Origin: an uncultured Acetatifactor sp.
GTDB lineage: Bacteria > Bacillota > Clostridia > Lachnospirales > Lachnospiraceae
Assembly (NCBI GenBank): GCA_934433135.1
Contig: CAKRZO010000014.1
Location: 23,143-87,142, forward strand
DNA length: 64,000 nt
Reading direction: 5' to 3'
Made by a program: the position numbers and the translations under genes. The notes beneath the pieces are model-generated. The model saw only the letters and a list, made by a program, of their open reading frames with translations. It ran no database searches and was not told where the DNA came from. Below are positions 40,872-49,750 of this stretch, piece after piece (position 1 is the first letter of the stretch; the number at the start of each line of letters is the position of its first letter).

Positions 40872-41744
40872 TTATTCCATTCCTGCAAAAGTTTTCATGG
40901 CTTCCATGGCATTTTCTTTCATGGCTTTCTGTGCTGCGGAAAGCATGGAGGAGAAAAATACCGGCTCTTTACCCTGTATCTGTTGTGCATATTCCGCTGC
41001 AGCATTTCCGCCGCTTTTATCCATGTAAGTAAAATAATTGACTTTCCGTACACCGGCCTGCACCGCTTTATGGAAATCTTCTTTGCTGACACCGGAACCG
41101 CCGTGCATTACCACCGGAATCTGTCCGGTCTTAAGGCGGACATTTTTAACCACATCAAAATCCAACTTCGGTTCGGTCAGATAAATTCCGTGGGTGGTTC
41201 CGAAAGAACAAGCCAGCGCGTCGATTCCGGTGTCCTTTACAAAAGCAGCTGCCAGTTCGGGATCGGTATAGATTTTGGTCTCATCTTCTCCTTGTGTATC
41301 TCCATCTCCCGCGATTCCGGATTCTCTGCGTCCCATGCTGCCAAGCTCCGCTTCCACACCGGCTCCTGTTTTTGCCGCCATTTCCACAGCCTTCTTCGTA
41401 TTTTCCAGATTCTCCTCGTAAGGCAGGACAGAGCCGTCATACATGATTCCCGTAAATCCCATATCCAAAGCTTCCTGCAGATAAGGAAGTGTCTCACCGT
41501 GATCCAAATGCACACAGACCGGAACGGTGGCTTTCTTCGCATGCTCTACCATAATCGGTCCGATGACAGACAACGGAATCCAGCTCTCATGACACTGTGC
41601 AAACTGGATAATCACCGGAAGATTCAGCTCCTCGGCTCCCTCTAAAACCGCGCACAGGCTTTCTAAATTGGGTGTATTAAAGGACCCTACCGCAATGTTT
41701 CTTTCTTCCGCCATTTTCAAAATTTCTTTTAAACTGACTAACAT
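40872..41744 (-). CDS. Class II ketose-bisphosphate aldolase family protein (FbaA/KbaY/GatY type)
   Basis: A 290-residue class II aldolase. Zinc ligands are visible as the His pair region HLDHGETLPYLQEAL, the His of SFGTTHGIYL and the His of VVMHGGSGVS; the catalytic Asp is in VHLDHGE. The GVEAELGSMGRRE loop is typical. It cleaves a ketose phosphate to DHAP and an aldehyde. The start at 41744 has GGAGG 6 nt upstream; a frame extension to 41834 lacks a site. It is the first gene of the operon. In this setting the substrate may be a ketose 1-phosphate made by the FGGY kinase, not fructose bisphosphate. Confidence 0.9.
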   Translation of the reverse strand: MLVSLKEILKMAEERNIAVGSFNTPNLESLCAVLEGAEELNLPVIIQFAQCHESWIPLSVIGPIMVEHAKKATVPVCVHLDHGETLPYLQEALDMGFTGIMYDGSVLPYEENLENTKKAVEMAAKTGAGVEAELGSMGRRESGIAGDGDTQGEDETKIYTDPELAAAFVKDTGIDALACSFGTTHGIYLTEPKLDFDVVKNVRLKTGQIPVVMHGGSGVSKEDFHKAVQAGVRKVNYFTYMDKSGGNAAAEYAQQIQGKEPVFFSSMLSAAQKAMKENAMEAMKTFAGME

Positions 41745-41800
41745 TTTCATCCTCCATTCCGCAGACGCTTTCGCGTCGAAGCTGTTATTACTTTTATTTC

Positions 41801-41838
41801 GTTCTCCGGACAGGGAGAACCACTCTGTTTTCATTATA
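41801..41838 (-). promoter_or_regulatory. Sugar operon promoter (-10) and operator dyad
   Basis: TATAAT on the reverse strand (41833-41838) has no good -35 partner, as expected for an activator-dependent promoter. At about +7 lies the inverted repeat GTTCTCCGGACAGGGAGAAC (41801-41820) with 7-bp arms. A small hairpin GACGC/GCGTC follows at 41764-41777. The regulator at 41998 is the natural candidate to act here. Confidence 0.5.
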
Positions 41839-41997
41839 AGCGTTTATGCCGGATTTTGTATATATATTTTCGTTCAGGATACTTTAAATTTGTTCGCAGT
41901 TATAGTACAATATCAATAACAATTCAGCATGTGAAAAAAATTGCTCCGCTGCAAAGCAGCTCTTGCAATTCTGAAAGACAGGAGGAGCCCGGTTTCC

Positions 41998-42960
41998 ATG
42001 ATATCCAGTTTTAATATTGAAAAACTAAACGGTTTACTGAGGGATTTTTACACCGTGACCCGGATACGGATTACGGTATTCAATGAACATTTTGAAGAAA
42101 TTACGTCCTATCCGAAAGAGCGGGCAAAAATCTGCGGGCTGGTGCGCTCTACCTCTACAGGCCTTGCCATGTGCAGCCGCTGTGATAAAGACGCCTGTCG
42201 GGTTGCTGCCGGAGAAATCTCCTGTGGAAAGATTTCCAAAGAAAATAAATTTTCCGAAAAAATTTTCCCAGAAAAAACTGCTTCCGAAAAGGTTATTTCC
42301 GAAAAATTCCCTTCTCCGAAGCAGAATACTTATATTTATCAATGCCACGCGGGGCTGACGGAAGCGATTACGCCGATTCGGATGGGGAACCTGTTAATCG
42401 GTTATCTGATGTTCGGCCATATTTTTTCTTACTCCGATATTGCCGAAGGCATCCATACCATACAGGAAAAATGCATCCCCTACGGCATTGAGCCGGAAGC
42501 CATCCGCCAGGCCTGCTTAAGCTGTCCGACTTTATCGGAAGAATATATTCTGGCATCGTCCCACCTGCTTCATGCAACGGCTTCCTATCTGTGTCTGGAA
42601 CGGATGGCAACTTTAAAATATGAAAATCTGCCGGTACAAATTGACCGCTACATTCAGGAGCACCTGCAGGAAGAATTAACCGCCGCAAGATTATGCGAAC
42701 ATTTTCACATCGGTAAAACCCAGCTTTACAAAATTGCCAAAGAAAGTTATGGGATGGGAATTGCAGAACTGATCCGCAATAAGAGAATTGAAAAAGCGAA
42801 AAAACTTTTGGTGGATTCACCGGCTGTTTCTTTGTCAGAGGTTGCACAGCAGTGCGGCTTTACCGATTATAATTATTTTATTGTAGTATTTAAAAAGCAG
42901 ACCGGCTATTCGCCCAGGCAGTTTGCGTTAAGCCGGGCGGCGGAAGCTTATATTCTTTAA
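41998..42960 (+). CDS. PocR-domain AraC-family transcriptional regulator
   Basis: A 320-residue regulator. Residues 1-200 form a PocR domain, with RIRITVFNEHFEEITSYP, KICGLVRSTSTGLAMCSRCD, the Cys-rich DKDACRVAAG and the later YQCHAGLTEAITPIRMG and LIGYLMFGHIFSY. The C-terminal 100 residues are an AraC domain (TAARLCEHFHIGKTQLYKIA and VAQQCGFTDYNYFIVVFKK). PocR domains bind small molecules such as diols and sugars. The ATG at 41998 is used because AGGAGG is upstream; the frame could extend to a TTG at 41941. A repetitive Ser-Glu-Lys insertion splits the PocR domain. It diverges from the sugar operon. Confidence 0.9.
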   Translation: MISSFNIEKLNGLLRDFYTVTRIRITVFNEHFEEITSYPKERAKICGLVRSTSTGLAMCSRCDKDACRVAAGEISCGKISKENKFSEKIFPEKTASEKVISEKFPSPKQNTYIYQCHAGLTEAITPIRMGNLLIGYLMFGHIFSYSDIAEGIHTIQEKCIPYGIEPEAIRQACLSCPTLSEEYILASSHLLHATASYLCLERMATLKYENLPVQIDRYIQEHLQEELTAARLCEHFHIGKTQLYKIAKESYGMGIAELIRNKRIEKAKKLLVDSPAVSLSEVAQQCGFTDYNYFIVVFKKQTGYSPRQFALSRAAEAYIL

Positions 42961-43008
42961 GGTTTCCTTAATCTTTGTTTGCGATTCCATTATTTTCCGG
43001 GTTTTAAA

Positions 43009-43037
43009 TTGACAGGAATTTTAAAATCAGATAAGAT
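43009..43037 (+). promoter_or_regulatory. Promoter of the FtsX-like ABC operon
   Basis: TTGACA (43009-43014), 17 bp and TAAGAT (43032-43037), 54 bp before the start at 43091. Confidence 0.75.
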
Positions 43038-43090
43038 AAATTTGCAGACAACGAAAAATGAAACCGAATTGTCTGTAGAGTGGGAGGATT

Positions 43091-46000
43091 ATGAGGAAAA
43101 ATATTCTGTTAAAATCTACTTTCCGGCAGCCGGTTCGGGTGCTGCTCCTGATTCTGCTTCTTACGGCAGCGTCCTTTGCTTTTTTTTCAGAGCTTTTGCA
43201 ATACCGGGTTCTGGATGACATCTCCGGACAGATTGCCTCCTTTTATCAGCCTTCCGGTGGTATTCTGGGACGGGTGGGCAAGACCAAACCGCCGTTTATG
43301 CAGGATTTGCAGCCGGCTTATGACCTGATTAAGGAAGATACTTCCATTCGATTTACCGAGGATGCCCCCTATCCCGACGGCGGATACTATACCGGGCTGC
43401 TTTCCGATTACTATAACTTAAATTATGTAGCGGATGCCGTCAATCCTCAGGATGCCATGCAGCGGATTTATTTCCGGGGTACTGTTAAGGCAGCCTTTCC
43501 TTTGCGTTTGGAATTTATTCTGGACGAAGTTTATCTGGGGCGTTCCTTTATGATTCCCCATAACAAAGAAATCAAAATTTATACCAGCTGGTACTCTCAG
43601 GCACAGCAGGAAGAAATCGCCTCCTCCCTTACTCCGGGACAATCCTGTCTGGTTTGCTGTTGGGCTCAAAATGAACTTGCTGTTACCAGCTCTCATTATT
43701 TATATAATCTGCTCCCTTTGGACGGAAAAGATACGTTCTTCTATCCCATGGAAGAAGGGGATCGTCCGGAAGATCTCCCCGTGGAGGGACTTTCGGAAAA
43801 TTTAAACATTCTGCGGCACAATTTAAGTGCGGTGGAAGTCCGCCCACAGCACGATATGACCGGACACTTCTGGCGGGACAAGCAGTGGGTTCTTACTTCC
43901 GGCCGCATGCTCTCCAAAGAAGATGATGATACCGGAGCATCTGTCTGCGTCCTTCGGGAGGAATTTGCCAAAGCGTACAAATTATCCGTGGGAGATACCA
44001 TTGACCTTACCCTTACCGACGCCCCGCTGGAGCTTGCTTTTAATTCCGAAGTTCCGGCTTATAACGAAGCACCCGGCTCCCTTACCGTTGTCGGTATTGT
44101 AAAGAGCTTAGACCGTACACAGAAAACCTCGGATACCAGCCGGATTTATGTGCCTGCTTCCCTGATTCCCGAAGACTGGGTGCCTGTTGCTTTTGACTAT
44201 CAGCCCTATTTCAGTTTTTCGTTAAACAGTCCCGATGACCGTCTTCCTTTCCTTAACACTTACGAATCATCGGTTAAAAATATCGGCGACCACATGTCCC
44301 TACGCATTCCGGATCTGGGTTGGGAAAGTTACCGGGATACAACGGCTTCTCTCTCCCGTTCCAACAAGATTGCGGTGATTTTGTTTGCCATTGTGCTTTT
44401 TATGGTTTCCTTCCTGGTGCTGTTTTTCTATCTTTTCCTTCGCAGAAAAGACATTGCCCGTATGCGCATGTTCGGTATTTCACGGCTTAAGGTAGCGGCA
44501 GCCGGTCTGGTTCTGCCCGGCTTTATCAGTATCATCGGCTTTGGCGTGGGCGGCATCCTTGCCTGGTTTTATGGTATGAAACAGGTACAAATTACGGCGC
44601 TTTCCGCTCTGGAGGCTTCCGCTGCGGCATCCGGGTTAAAAACCGGAATTACACGGAAAATTGCCCTTTCGGTCACTCCTCCGGCCATGTTTTTGACTGC
44701 GCTCACCGTATGGATCCTTTTCCTTATATTAAGCCTTATTTTCCTGCTCTTTGTCTTAAAGCGCCCCATTTTAGAACAGCTTCAGGACGACAGTGCTTCC
44801 CATATCAAACAGGATCGCCACATCGGTTCCACGCAGAAAAATGCTTCCGGGCAGGCTTCTGCATCTGCAGCACCTTTCGTTCTCCTGAAACAGCCAAAGC
44901 CGCTGCCACCTTATCATCCGGATGCCGGCAAACGTATTCCCTGCCGCGTTCTGGCCTCCTTTTACCGCAGAACCTGTCTGCGCACCTTTTCCAGATCCCT
45001 GCTGATTATTCTGCTGACGGCTGCCTTTACCGCCGCTGCAGGTTTCCTGCACGGCAATATCACTGCGAACCGGCAGAACATCGATGCCATGTACCGTTCC
45101 ATTGAAGTAACAGGAGAGATTCAGGCATTAAGCGGCGGATACGGTTATTCCTGGGGTGCCTTTATCAATGAGCACATTGTCGAAACGCTGTACCGGCTGG
45201 AGGACGAGGGTTGGATTACCCAAGTGCATACCTCCGGCGGCGGAGGCATGCAGCTTACTCCGGACCGCCATTTCTTTTCTGCCACTTCTTTCCGGGCTCC
45301 GGAAAGTCCGGATTTCTTCCTTGATGTTCCGGATTCGCTCCCGGAGGGTCTTTCACTGGATGACCTTTGGGAAAGCGGCGGCTTTATCTTCCTGTCCCGT
45401 TCCGTGTGCGAACAGTTGGGAGCTAAGCCCGGCAGCGAAATCACCTGCTATCTTAGTTTTGAAGATAGCAAGGGTGGCCTTGCTGACACCTATGTGCTGG
45501 CAGGAACCTTTCCGGATAATGAAGATTACGGTGCTGTGATCTGCCTTAAGGATATGCTCCGTCTGATAGACGAAGCACATCAAAGAGATCCCAAGTTCCT
45601 GGCCGGAGAAACACCGGAAGTATCCGCCCGTTATGCAGCAGCCTCCTTTACCATTAATCCGCAGCACAATTACGAACTGGAAGAGATCCAGCGAAAAATC
45701 GAAACGGAATTTGCCGGAAGCAGCGTGGAATTAAACCTATCCCTGGACGATACCGCCCTGACTCAGGCTATCAGGCCTTTGGAGGAAAGCATCCGGATTC
45801 TGGAAATACTCTTCCCGGCAGTGATTCTGGTGGAATTTCTGGCCGGAATGGGATTGACAGTATTAATGATTCTTTTATCCAAAAAAGATCTTGCCGTTCA
45901 GAGAGTCCTTGGCATTCCCAGACACAGAGTAATTTGGGCAGCTTCATCCGCCCAGATGGTTCTGGTCCTTGCAGGTCTTGTCATCGGCCTTATCCTTACC

Positions 46001-46147
46001 TTTGCCATGGCTTCGGAAGGCTTCCGTTATTTCTTAAGTCTTCTTTTGGCAGGAATTCATTTTATCCTGTGCCTGCTTGCCGCGCTGATCAGCTGCATTG
46101 CCGCCACATGGCACAATCCGCTGGAGCTTTTGCAGGTCAAAATGTGA
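43091..46147 (+). CDS. FtsX/MacB-like ABC transporter permease
   Basis: A 1018-residue membrane protein with the layout of two FtsX units: an N-terminal helix (about 14-34), a large outer domain, three helices at about 430-560, a linker, another helix near 635, a second outer domain, and three helices at about 900-1010. Short FtsX motifs such as RRKDIARMRMFGISRLKV and SKKDLAVQRVLGIPRHRV mark both halves. With the ATPase at 46257 it probably exports or extracts lipophilic or peptide compounds, or gives resistance to antimicrobial peptides. GGAGG is only three bases from the ATG. Confidence 0.9.
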   Translation: MRKNILLKSTFRQPVRVLLLILLLTAASFAFFSELLQYRVLDDISGQIASFYQPSGGILGRVGKTKPPFMQDLQPAYDLIKEDTSIRFTEDAPYPDGGYYTGLLSDYYNLNYVADAVNPQDAMQRIYFRGTVKAAFPLRLEFILDEVYLGRSFMIPHNKEIKIYTSWYSQAQQEEIASSLTPGQSCLVCCWAQNELAVTSSHYLYNLLPLDGKDTFFYPMEEGDRPEDLPVEGLSENLNILRHNLSAVEVRPQHDMTGHFWRDKQWVLTSGRMLSKEDDDTGASVCVLREEFAKAYKLSVGDTIDLTLTDAPLELAFNSEVPAYNEAPGSLTVVGIVKSLDRTQKTSDTSRIYVPASLIPEDWVPVAFDYQPYFSFSLNSPDDRLPFLNTYESSVKNIGDHMSLRIPDLGWESYRDTTASLSRSNKIAVILFAIVLFMVSFLVLFFYLFLRRKDIARMRMFGISRLKVAAAGLVLPGFISIIGFGVGGILAWFYGMKQVQITALSALEASAAASGLKTGITRKIALSVTPPAMFLTALTVWILFLILSLIFLLFVLKRPILEQLQDDSASHIKQDRHIGSTQKNASGQASASAAPFVLLKQPKPLPPYHPDAGKRIPCRVLASFYRRTCLRTFSRSLLIILLTAAFTAAAGFLHGNITANRQNIDAMYRSIEVTGEIQALSGGYGYSWGAFINEHIVETLYRLEDEGWITQVHTSGGGGMQLTPDRHFFSATSFRAPESPDFFLDVPDSLPEGLSLDDLWESGGFIFLSRSVCEQLGAKPGSEITCYLSFEDSKGGLADTYVLAGTFPDNEDYGAVICLKDMLRLIDEAHQRDPKFLAGETPEVSARYAAASFTINPQHNYELEEIQRKIETEFAGSSVELNLSLDDTALTQAIRPLEESIRILEILFPAVILVEFLAGMGLTVLMILLSKKDLAVQRVLGIPRHRVIWAASSAQMVLVLAGLVIGLILTFAMASEGFRYFLSLLLAGIHFILCLLAALISCIAATWHNPLELLQVKM

Positions 46148-46209
46148 AAATCGCATTTAATATGCGATTTTCACACGGCTATTTGTGCCGCAGGCGTCAC
46201 AAAGTAGCC
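46144..46209. repeat. Two hairpins between permease and ATPase genes (family A related)
   Basis: A perfect 13-bp stem, GTGAAAATCGCAT and its complement with a 5-nt loop (46144-46174), includes the permease stop codon. A second stem GGCTATTTGTG/CACAAAGTAGCC follows (46177-46209). The piece GCGATTTTCACAC and the following bases resemble 49626-49650, part of repeat family A. They may lower read-through from permease to ATPase. Confidence 0.6.
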
Positions 46210-46256
46210 ATTATAATACAAATATAGGGAATCCCAAGAAAGAAGGTTGCGATACT

Positions 46257-46922
46257 ATGAGTGAATTGAAATTGAAAAATGTAAAATATCGTTACAGAGG
46301 TGCTGATACAGATGTTTTAAAGGGAATTTCCTGCACCTTCGAATCCGGAAAGATTTATGCACTGGTAGGGCCATCCGGCAGCGGGAAAAGTACCCTGCTG
46401 AGTCTGATGGCAGGTCTGGATCATCCTTCAGAAGGACAGGTTCTTTTAGATGGAACTCCTTTGTCCGCAATGAACCTGGACGTTTACAGAAGGAAAGATG
46501 TCTCCGTCATTTTCCAGGCATTTCAGCTCTTTCCGTATCTGACGGTGGAGGAAAATGTCTGCTTCCCCATGGAGACCGGCGGCATTCACACGAAAGAAGC
46601 CAGAAAGGAAGCAAAAAATCTCCTGGAACGTGTAGGAATTACTGCAGAAAAACATAAACGTTATCCGGCAAAGCTTTCCGGCGGAGAACAGCAGCGGGTA
46701 GCCATTGCCCGTGCGCTTTCCACCGGCGCCGGCCTTTTGCTGGCTGACGAACCGACCGGAAATCTGGATACGGAAAATACCAATCAGATCATGCAGATTC
46801 TTCTGACATTAGCCCATACCGACAACCGCTGCGTCATTGTGGTTACTCATGACCTTGAACTGGCCGCACAGGCCGATCAGGTGTACCGCATCCGGGATGG
46901 GATTCTGATGCCGGAATCTTAA
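46257..46922 (+). CDS. ABC transporter ATP-binding protein, LolD/MacB class
   Basis: A 221-residue ATPase with Walker A VGPSGSGKSTLLSLMAG, Q-loop FQAFQLFPYLTVEENV, signature LSGGEQQRVAIARAL, Walker B LLLADEPTGNLD and the switch His in VTHDLELAAQAD. The GEQQRV signature and the DEPTGNLD motif are those of ATPases that serve FtsX-type permeases. The start at 46257 (MSELKLKNV) has AAGAAGG upstream and replaces a longer frame start at 46185 that lies inside the hairpin repeats. Confidence 0.93.
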   Translation: MSELKLKNVKYRYRGADTDVLKGISCTFESGKIYALVGPSGSGKSTLLSLMAGLDHPSEGQVLLDGTPLSAMNLDVYRRKDVSVIFQAFQLFPYLTVEENVCFPMETGGIHTKEARKEAKNLLERVGITAEKHKRYPAKLSGGEQQRVAIARALSTGAGLLLADEPTGNLDTENTNQIMQILLTLAHTDNRCVIVVTHDLELAAQADQVYRIRDGILMPES

Positions 46923-46993
46923 TACCTTTATCTTCAATGAATATTTTGAGGATTATGGCAAAGCGCCGATCCCCATGTATGCCCAGATCGAAA

Positions 46994-47040
46994 GAAAAGG
47001 ATTTCCTGAATGTAACGTAACTCAGGAAATCCTTTTCGTA
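46994..47040. terminator. Bidirectional terminator between converging genes
   Basis: A perfect 16-bp stem (46994-47009 with 47022-47037, core AAAAGGATTTCCTGA) with a 12-nt loop. A and T runs flank it on both strands, so it can stop both the ABC operon and the dehydrogenase transcript. Confidence 0.85.
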
Positions 47041-47065
47041 ACAAAGCAATCGCTCAATCGGTGAT

Positions 47066-48007
47066 CTACTTATATTTGTAGAAGCCTTCTCCGGACGACA
47101 TACCAAGCTTGCCTTCATCAATGTACTTCTTCAGCATCTTTTCCATTCCCTTGAAGTTATAGGGAGCCAGGAATGAAGGAATCTTTACATACATCTGTAC
47201 AATGTTATAAGCTGTGGTAAGTCCTACGGTATCCAGAATGCGGAACGGTCCCTTGGGAGCACCGGTTCCCAGCGTCCAGGCTTTATCGATGCTTTCCGGA
47301 TCAGATACGCCATTGACGTAAAGATCCATTCCGGAGAACAGAAGCGGAACCAGCATGGAATTAAGCAGGTAACCGGATTTTTCTTTTCTTACCGGAAGAG
47401 GAATCATACGAATCTGCTTCGCGAATTCCATAACTTCTTCGAAATACTTGTTATCTGTCTTGCTCTGCACCATGATCTCTGCCACGTTATTTTTCCAGAT
47501 AGAATTGGCAAAGTGCAAAGACAGGTATTTGTCCGGTCTTCCGGTCACTTTTGCAAACTTGGAAGGCAAGAGCGTGGAAGAGTTGGTAACTAGAATGGTC
47601 TTTTCCGGCATCAGAGGAGCCAGCTTCTTATAAAAAGCAATCTTATCATCCGCATTTTCCGCCATGGATTCGATGACCAAATCAGCATCCTCTACTGCTT
47701 TTTGCATATCCAGTTCCAATTTGATGCTTTCATAAGCGGTCTGTGCTTTTTTCAGACACTCGTCTTCTTTAAAAGTCTCATATTCCGCAATTCCTCTTGC
47801 CCAATTGGCAGGAGTCTGTCCCTCCGGCGTTGCCATCAGGTGAATCGTCTCTTTGTACACTTCCAGCAAATGATCCAGTTTGGGCTGGGTCCTGGTAATA
47901 CTGCCCTCACTGCGAAGCCAGATCGTGACATCAAATCCGCAGTATGCTGCCTGGAAAGCAATCTGACTGCCCAGCACACCACCGCCTGCTACTACAATTT
48001 TTTTCAT
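47066..48007 (-). CDS. 3-hydroxyacyl-CoA dehydrogenase family protein
   Basis: A 313-residue NAD-binding enzyme. The Rossmann start VVAGGGVLGSQIAFQAAYCG, the DLVIESMAENADDKI block, TILVTNSSTLLPS, the catalytic His in SLHFANSIWKNN and the C-terminal helical domain (GAPKGPFRILDTVGL) fit 3-hydroxybutyryl-CoA dehydrogenase-like proteins. The usual dyad is His-Glu; the His is here within LHFAN where many have HFFNP, so its substrate may differ, for example a hydroxy acid instead of a CoA ester. It stands alone with its own promoter and no beta-oxidation neighbours. Confidence 0.88.
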   Translation of the reverse strand: MKKIVVAGGGVLGSQIAFQAAYCGFDVTIWLRSEGSITRTQPKLDHLLEVYKETIHLMATPEGQTPANWARGIAEYETFKEDECLKKAQTAYESIKLELDMQKAVEDADLVIESMAENADDKIAFYKKLAPLMPEKTILVTNSSTLLPSKFAKVTGRPDKYLSLHFANSIWKNNVAEIMVQSKTDNKYFEEVMEFAKQIRMIPLPVRKEKSGYLLNSMLVPLLFSGMDLYVNGVSDPESIDKAWTLGTGAPKGPFRILDTVGLTTAYNIVQMYVKIPSFLAPYNFKGMEKMLKKYIDEGKLGMSSGEGFYKYK

Positions 48008-48047
48008 GGTAAACCTCCGTTTCCGTTAATCAATTCCTTATGGAAAT

Positions 48048-48076
48048 ATCATAACAGACCGGAACAGGCAAGTCAA
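48048..48076 (-). promoter_or_regulatory. Promoter of the dehydrogenase gene
   Basis: TTGACT (48071-48076), 17 bp and TATGAT (48048-48053) on the reverse strand; GGAGG follows before the start at 48007. Confidence 0.75.
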
Positions 48077-48091
48077 TAAATATTCAAATAG

Positions 48092-49321
48092 TTACATCCA
48101 TTCTTTTACGATAACAGCAGCGGTTCCTAATAGCGGGGCAGTTCCGTTAAAATGAGAGTGCAGTATTTCTATGGCAGGATTCTGCGACCTGCAAAAATTT
48201 CTGAATTTCGCTTTCAACATTCTTTCAATAATATCCGAACCTGTCTGCGAATCGTACCCGATAATCACAGTGGAAAAATCCAGCAGATTCAACACGCTGT
48301 ACAGAGCGTGAGCCAGATATGTGCAGAATTCATCCAGGGCAGCTACTGCAATGGAATCTTCTTTTGCAGCAAGATCCATGATATTATTCCAGGTAAACTC
48401 TTTTACTTTCGCAAAACGGGATTTGGGAAAAACAGGAAGCAGTTGCGCAATTTTCTTCTGCATTTGCCCGAGGCTTGCATAGAGCTCCAGGCATCCCACA
48501 TTTCCACAGGAACATTTCGGACCATTGATATTAACGGAAACATGGCCGATATTGCCGCTTCTTCCGGACAGCGTATGAATCAATTGCCCGTTGATCACAA
48601 AACCAAGCCCAATCCCTTCTTCTATGTGGAGATACACAAAATTCTTACGTTTCTTTCCGTTTCCGTACAGGCTTTCCACTAAGGCTCCGGCATTGGCATC
48701 ATGAATCAGGCAGGTGGGTAGTCCCGAATGGGACTGCAGAAGTTCCACAACCGGTACATCGGTTATCCCATAAAAATCCGCCGGATTTAAAATACAACCG
48801 GAAGAGACATCCACCGGTCCTAAGCTTGCAATGCCGCAGCCGAGAATCCGCCTGTCCGTGTTTTGGGCAAGCGCATCATACTGCTCCAAAATCATGGAAA
48901 TCAGTTTTTCTTTTGTCAAACCGTTCTGAAAATAGTACTTGTGTGTGTTTATTATATTACAGGACATATCTGCAAGAATAGCCTGCAGATAACCTCTCTT
49001 AATCAGTAGGCCGAAAATACAGGGTGCCTGCCCGGAAAGCACCAAAGGAACGGGATGACGCCCCAGTTTCGAATCTGCTGCCTGAGAGCTCTGCTCCGCA
49101 AGGATACCATTTTGTATCAACCCGGCAACATGTTTGCTGATTGTCATTTTGCTTAAACCGGTCATGGCGGCCAGATCCGTTCTGGAAACAGGGGCTCCAG
49201 CGGCCGCAATCAATTGAACCAGCGTATGATCGATACCATCGGTTCCTTTCTTCATCTTGGATAATTTATTGTCCATACTCAATTTATGTTTCTCCTTGCT
49301 GTTTTCTTTGCTAATCCTCAT
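48092..49321 (-). CDS. ROK-family transcriptional regulator (NagC/XylR type)
   Basis: A 409-residue regulator. The N-terminal winged helix is seen in SRTDLAAMTGLSKMTISKHVAGL, and the rest is a ROK domain with the zinc motif CSCGNVGCLELYAS in place. Such proteins repress sugar genes and are released by a sugar or sugar phosphate. Start is uncertain. The ATG at 49321 lies only a few bases from AGGAA and about 8 nt after the expected transcription start, whereas AAGGAG precedes a TTG at 49282 and an ATG at 49276. It probably acts on the divergent ROK kinase at 49751. Confidence 0.9.
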   Translation of the reverse strand: MRISKENSKEKHKLSMDNKLSKMKKGTDGIDHTLVQLIAAAGAPVSRTDLAAMTGLSKMTISKHVAGLIQNGILAEQSSQAADSKLGRHPVPLVLSGQAPCIFGLLIKRGYLQAILADMSCNIINTHKYYFQNGLTKEKLISMILEQYDALAQNTDRRILGCGIASLGPVDVSSGCILNPADFYGITDVPVVELLQSHSGLPTCLIHDANAGALVESLYGNGKKRKNFVYLHIEEGIGLGFVINGQLIHTLSGRSGNIGHVSVNINGPKCSCGNVGCLELYASLGQMQKKIAQLLPVFPKSRFAKVKEFTWNNIMDLAAKEDSIAVAALDEFCTYLAHALYSVLNLLDFSTVIIGYDSQTGSDIIERMLKAKFRNFCRSQNPAIEILHSHFNGTAPLLGTAAVIVKEWM

Positions 49322-49335
49322 TTCCTGGCATTTCC

Positions 49336-49364
49336 ATTATAAGAAATCTTTTCTTCCCGCGCAA
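49336..49364 (-). promoter_or_regulatory. Promoter of the ROK regulator
   Basis: TTGCGC (49359-49364), 17 bp and TATAAT (49336-49341) on the reverse strand. It starts transcription so close to 49321 that a downstream translation start is favoured. Confidence 0.6.
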
Positions 49365-49528
49365 GATACATGTCCGAATTAGTAAACGAAATTTAAAAAT
49401 ATATACAAATAACTGAAAGAAAGTAAATAATAAAGTCCGAAATCACCCAGATTTTATCCAAAACAGAGAAAAAAAACAAAGAGTTCGTATTAAATTGATT
49501 GAAATAATATAAATCATTATACTTAATA

Positions 49529-49740
49529 GTAACCGTTCAGACGCGCCATTCGAAAAAACGGAGATTAGTGTGAAAAACCACATTGAAACGCCGTGCATTG
49601 TAATTTAATGCACCGCATCTTAGATGCGATTTTTCACACAGCAATTTGTTTCTGAGCGAAAACAAATTGCATTTATGGCAGAAGAGAAATCGCCTACGCG
49701 AATTTCTCTTCGCCACCTCGCAACATAGTCGCTCGGAAAT
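49529..49740. repeat. Composite repeat region in the 430-bp gap before the ROK kinase
   Basis: 49529-49552 is one end of family B (GTAACCGTTCAGACGCGCC and on). 49565-49612 is family A copy 2, and 49568-49582 pairs with 49625-49639 to form a long hairpin (GTGTGAAAAA arms). Two further stems follow: GCAATTTGTTT with AACAAATTGC, and AGAGAAAT with ATTTCTCT. No coding frame is credible. These would form a highly folded leader before the kinase start. The AT-rich stretch 49370-49528 shows nothing else. Confidence 0.65.
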
Positions 49741-49750
49741 GAGGGTTTTT

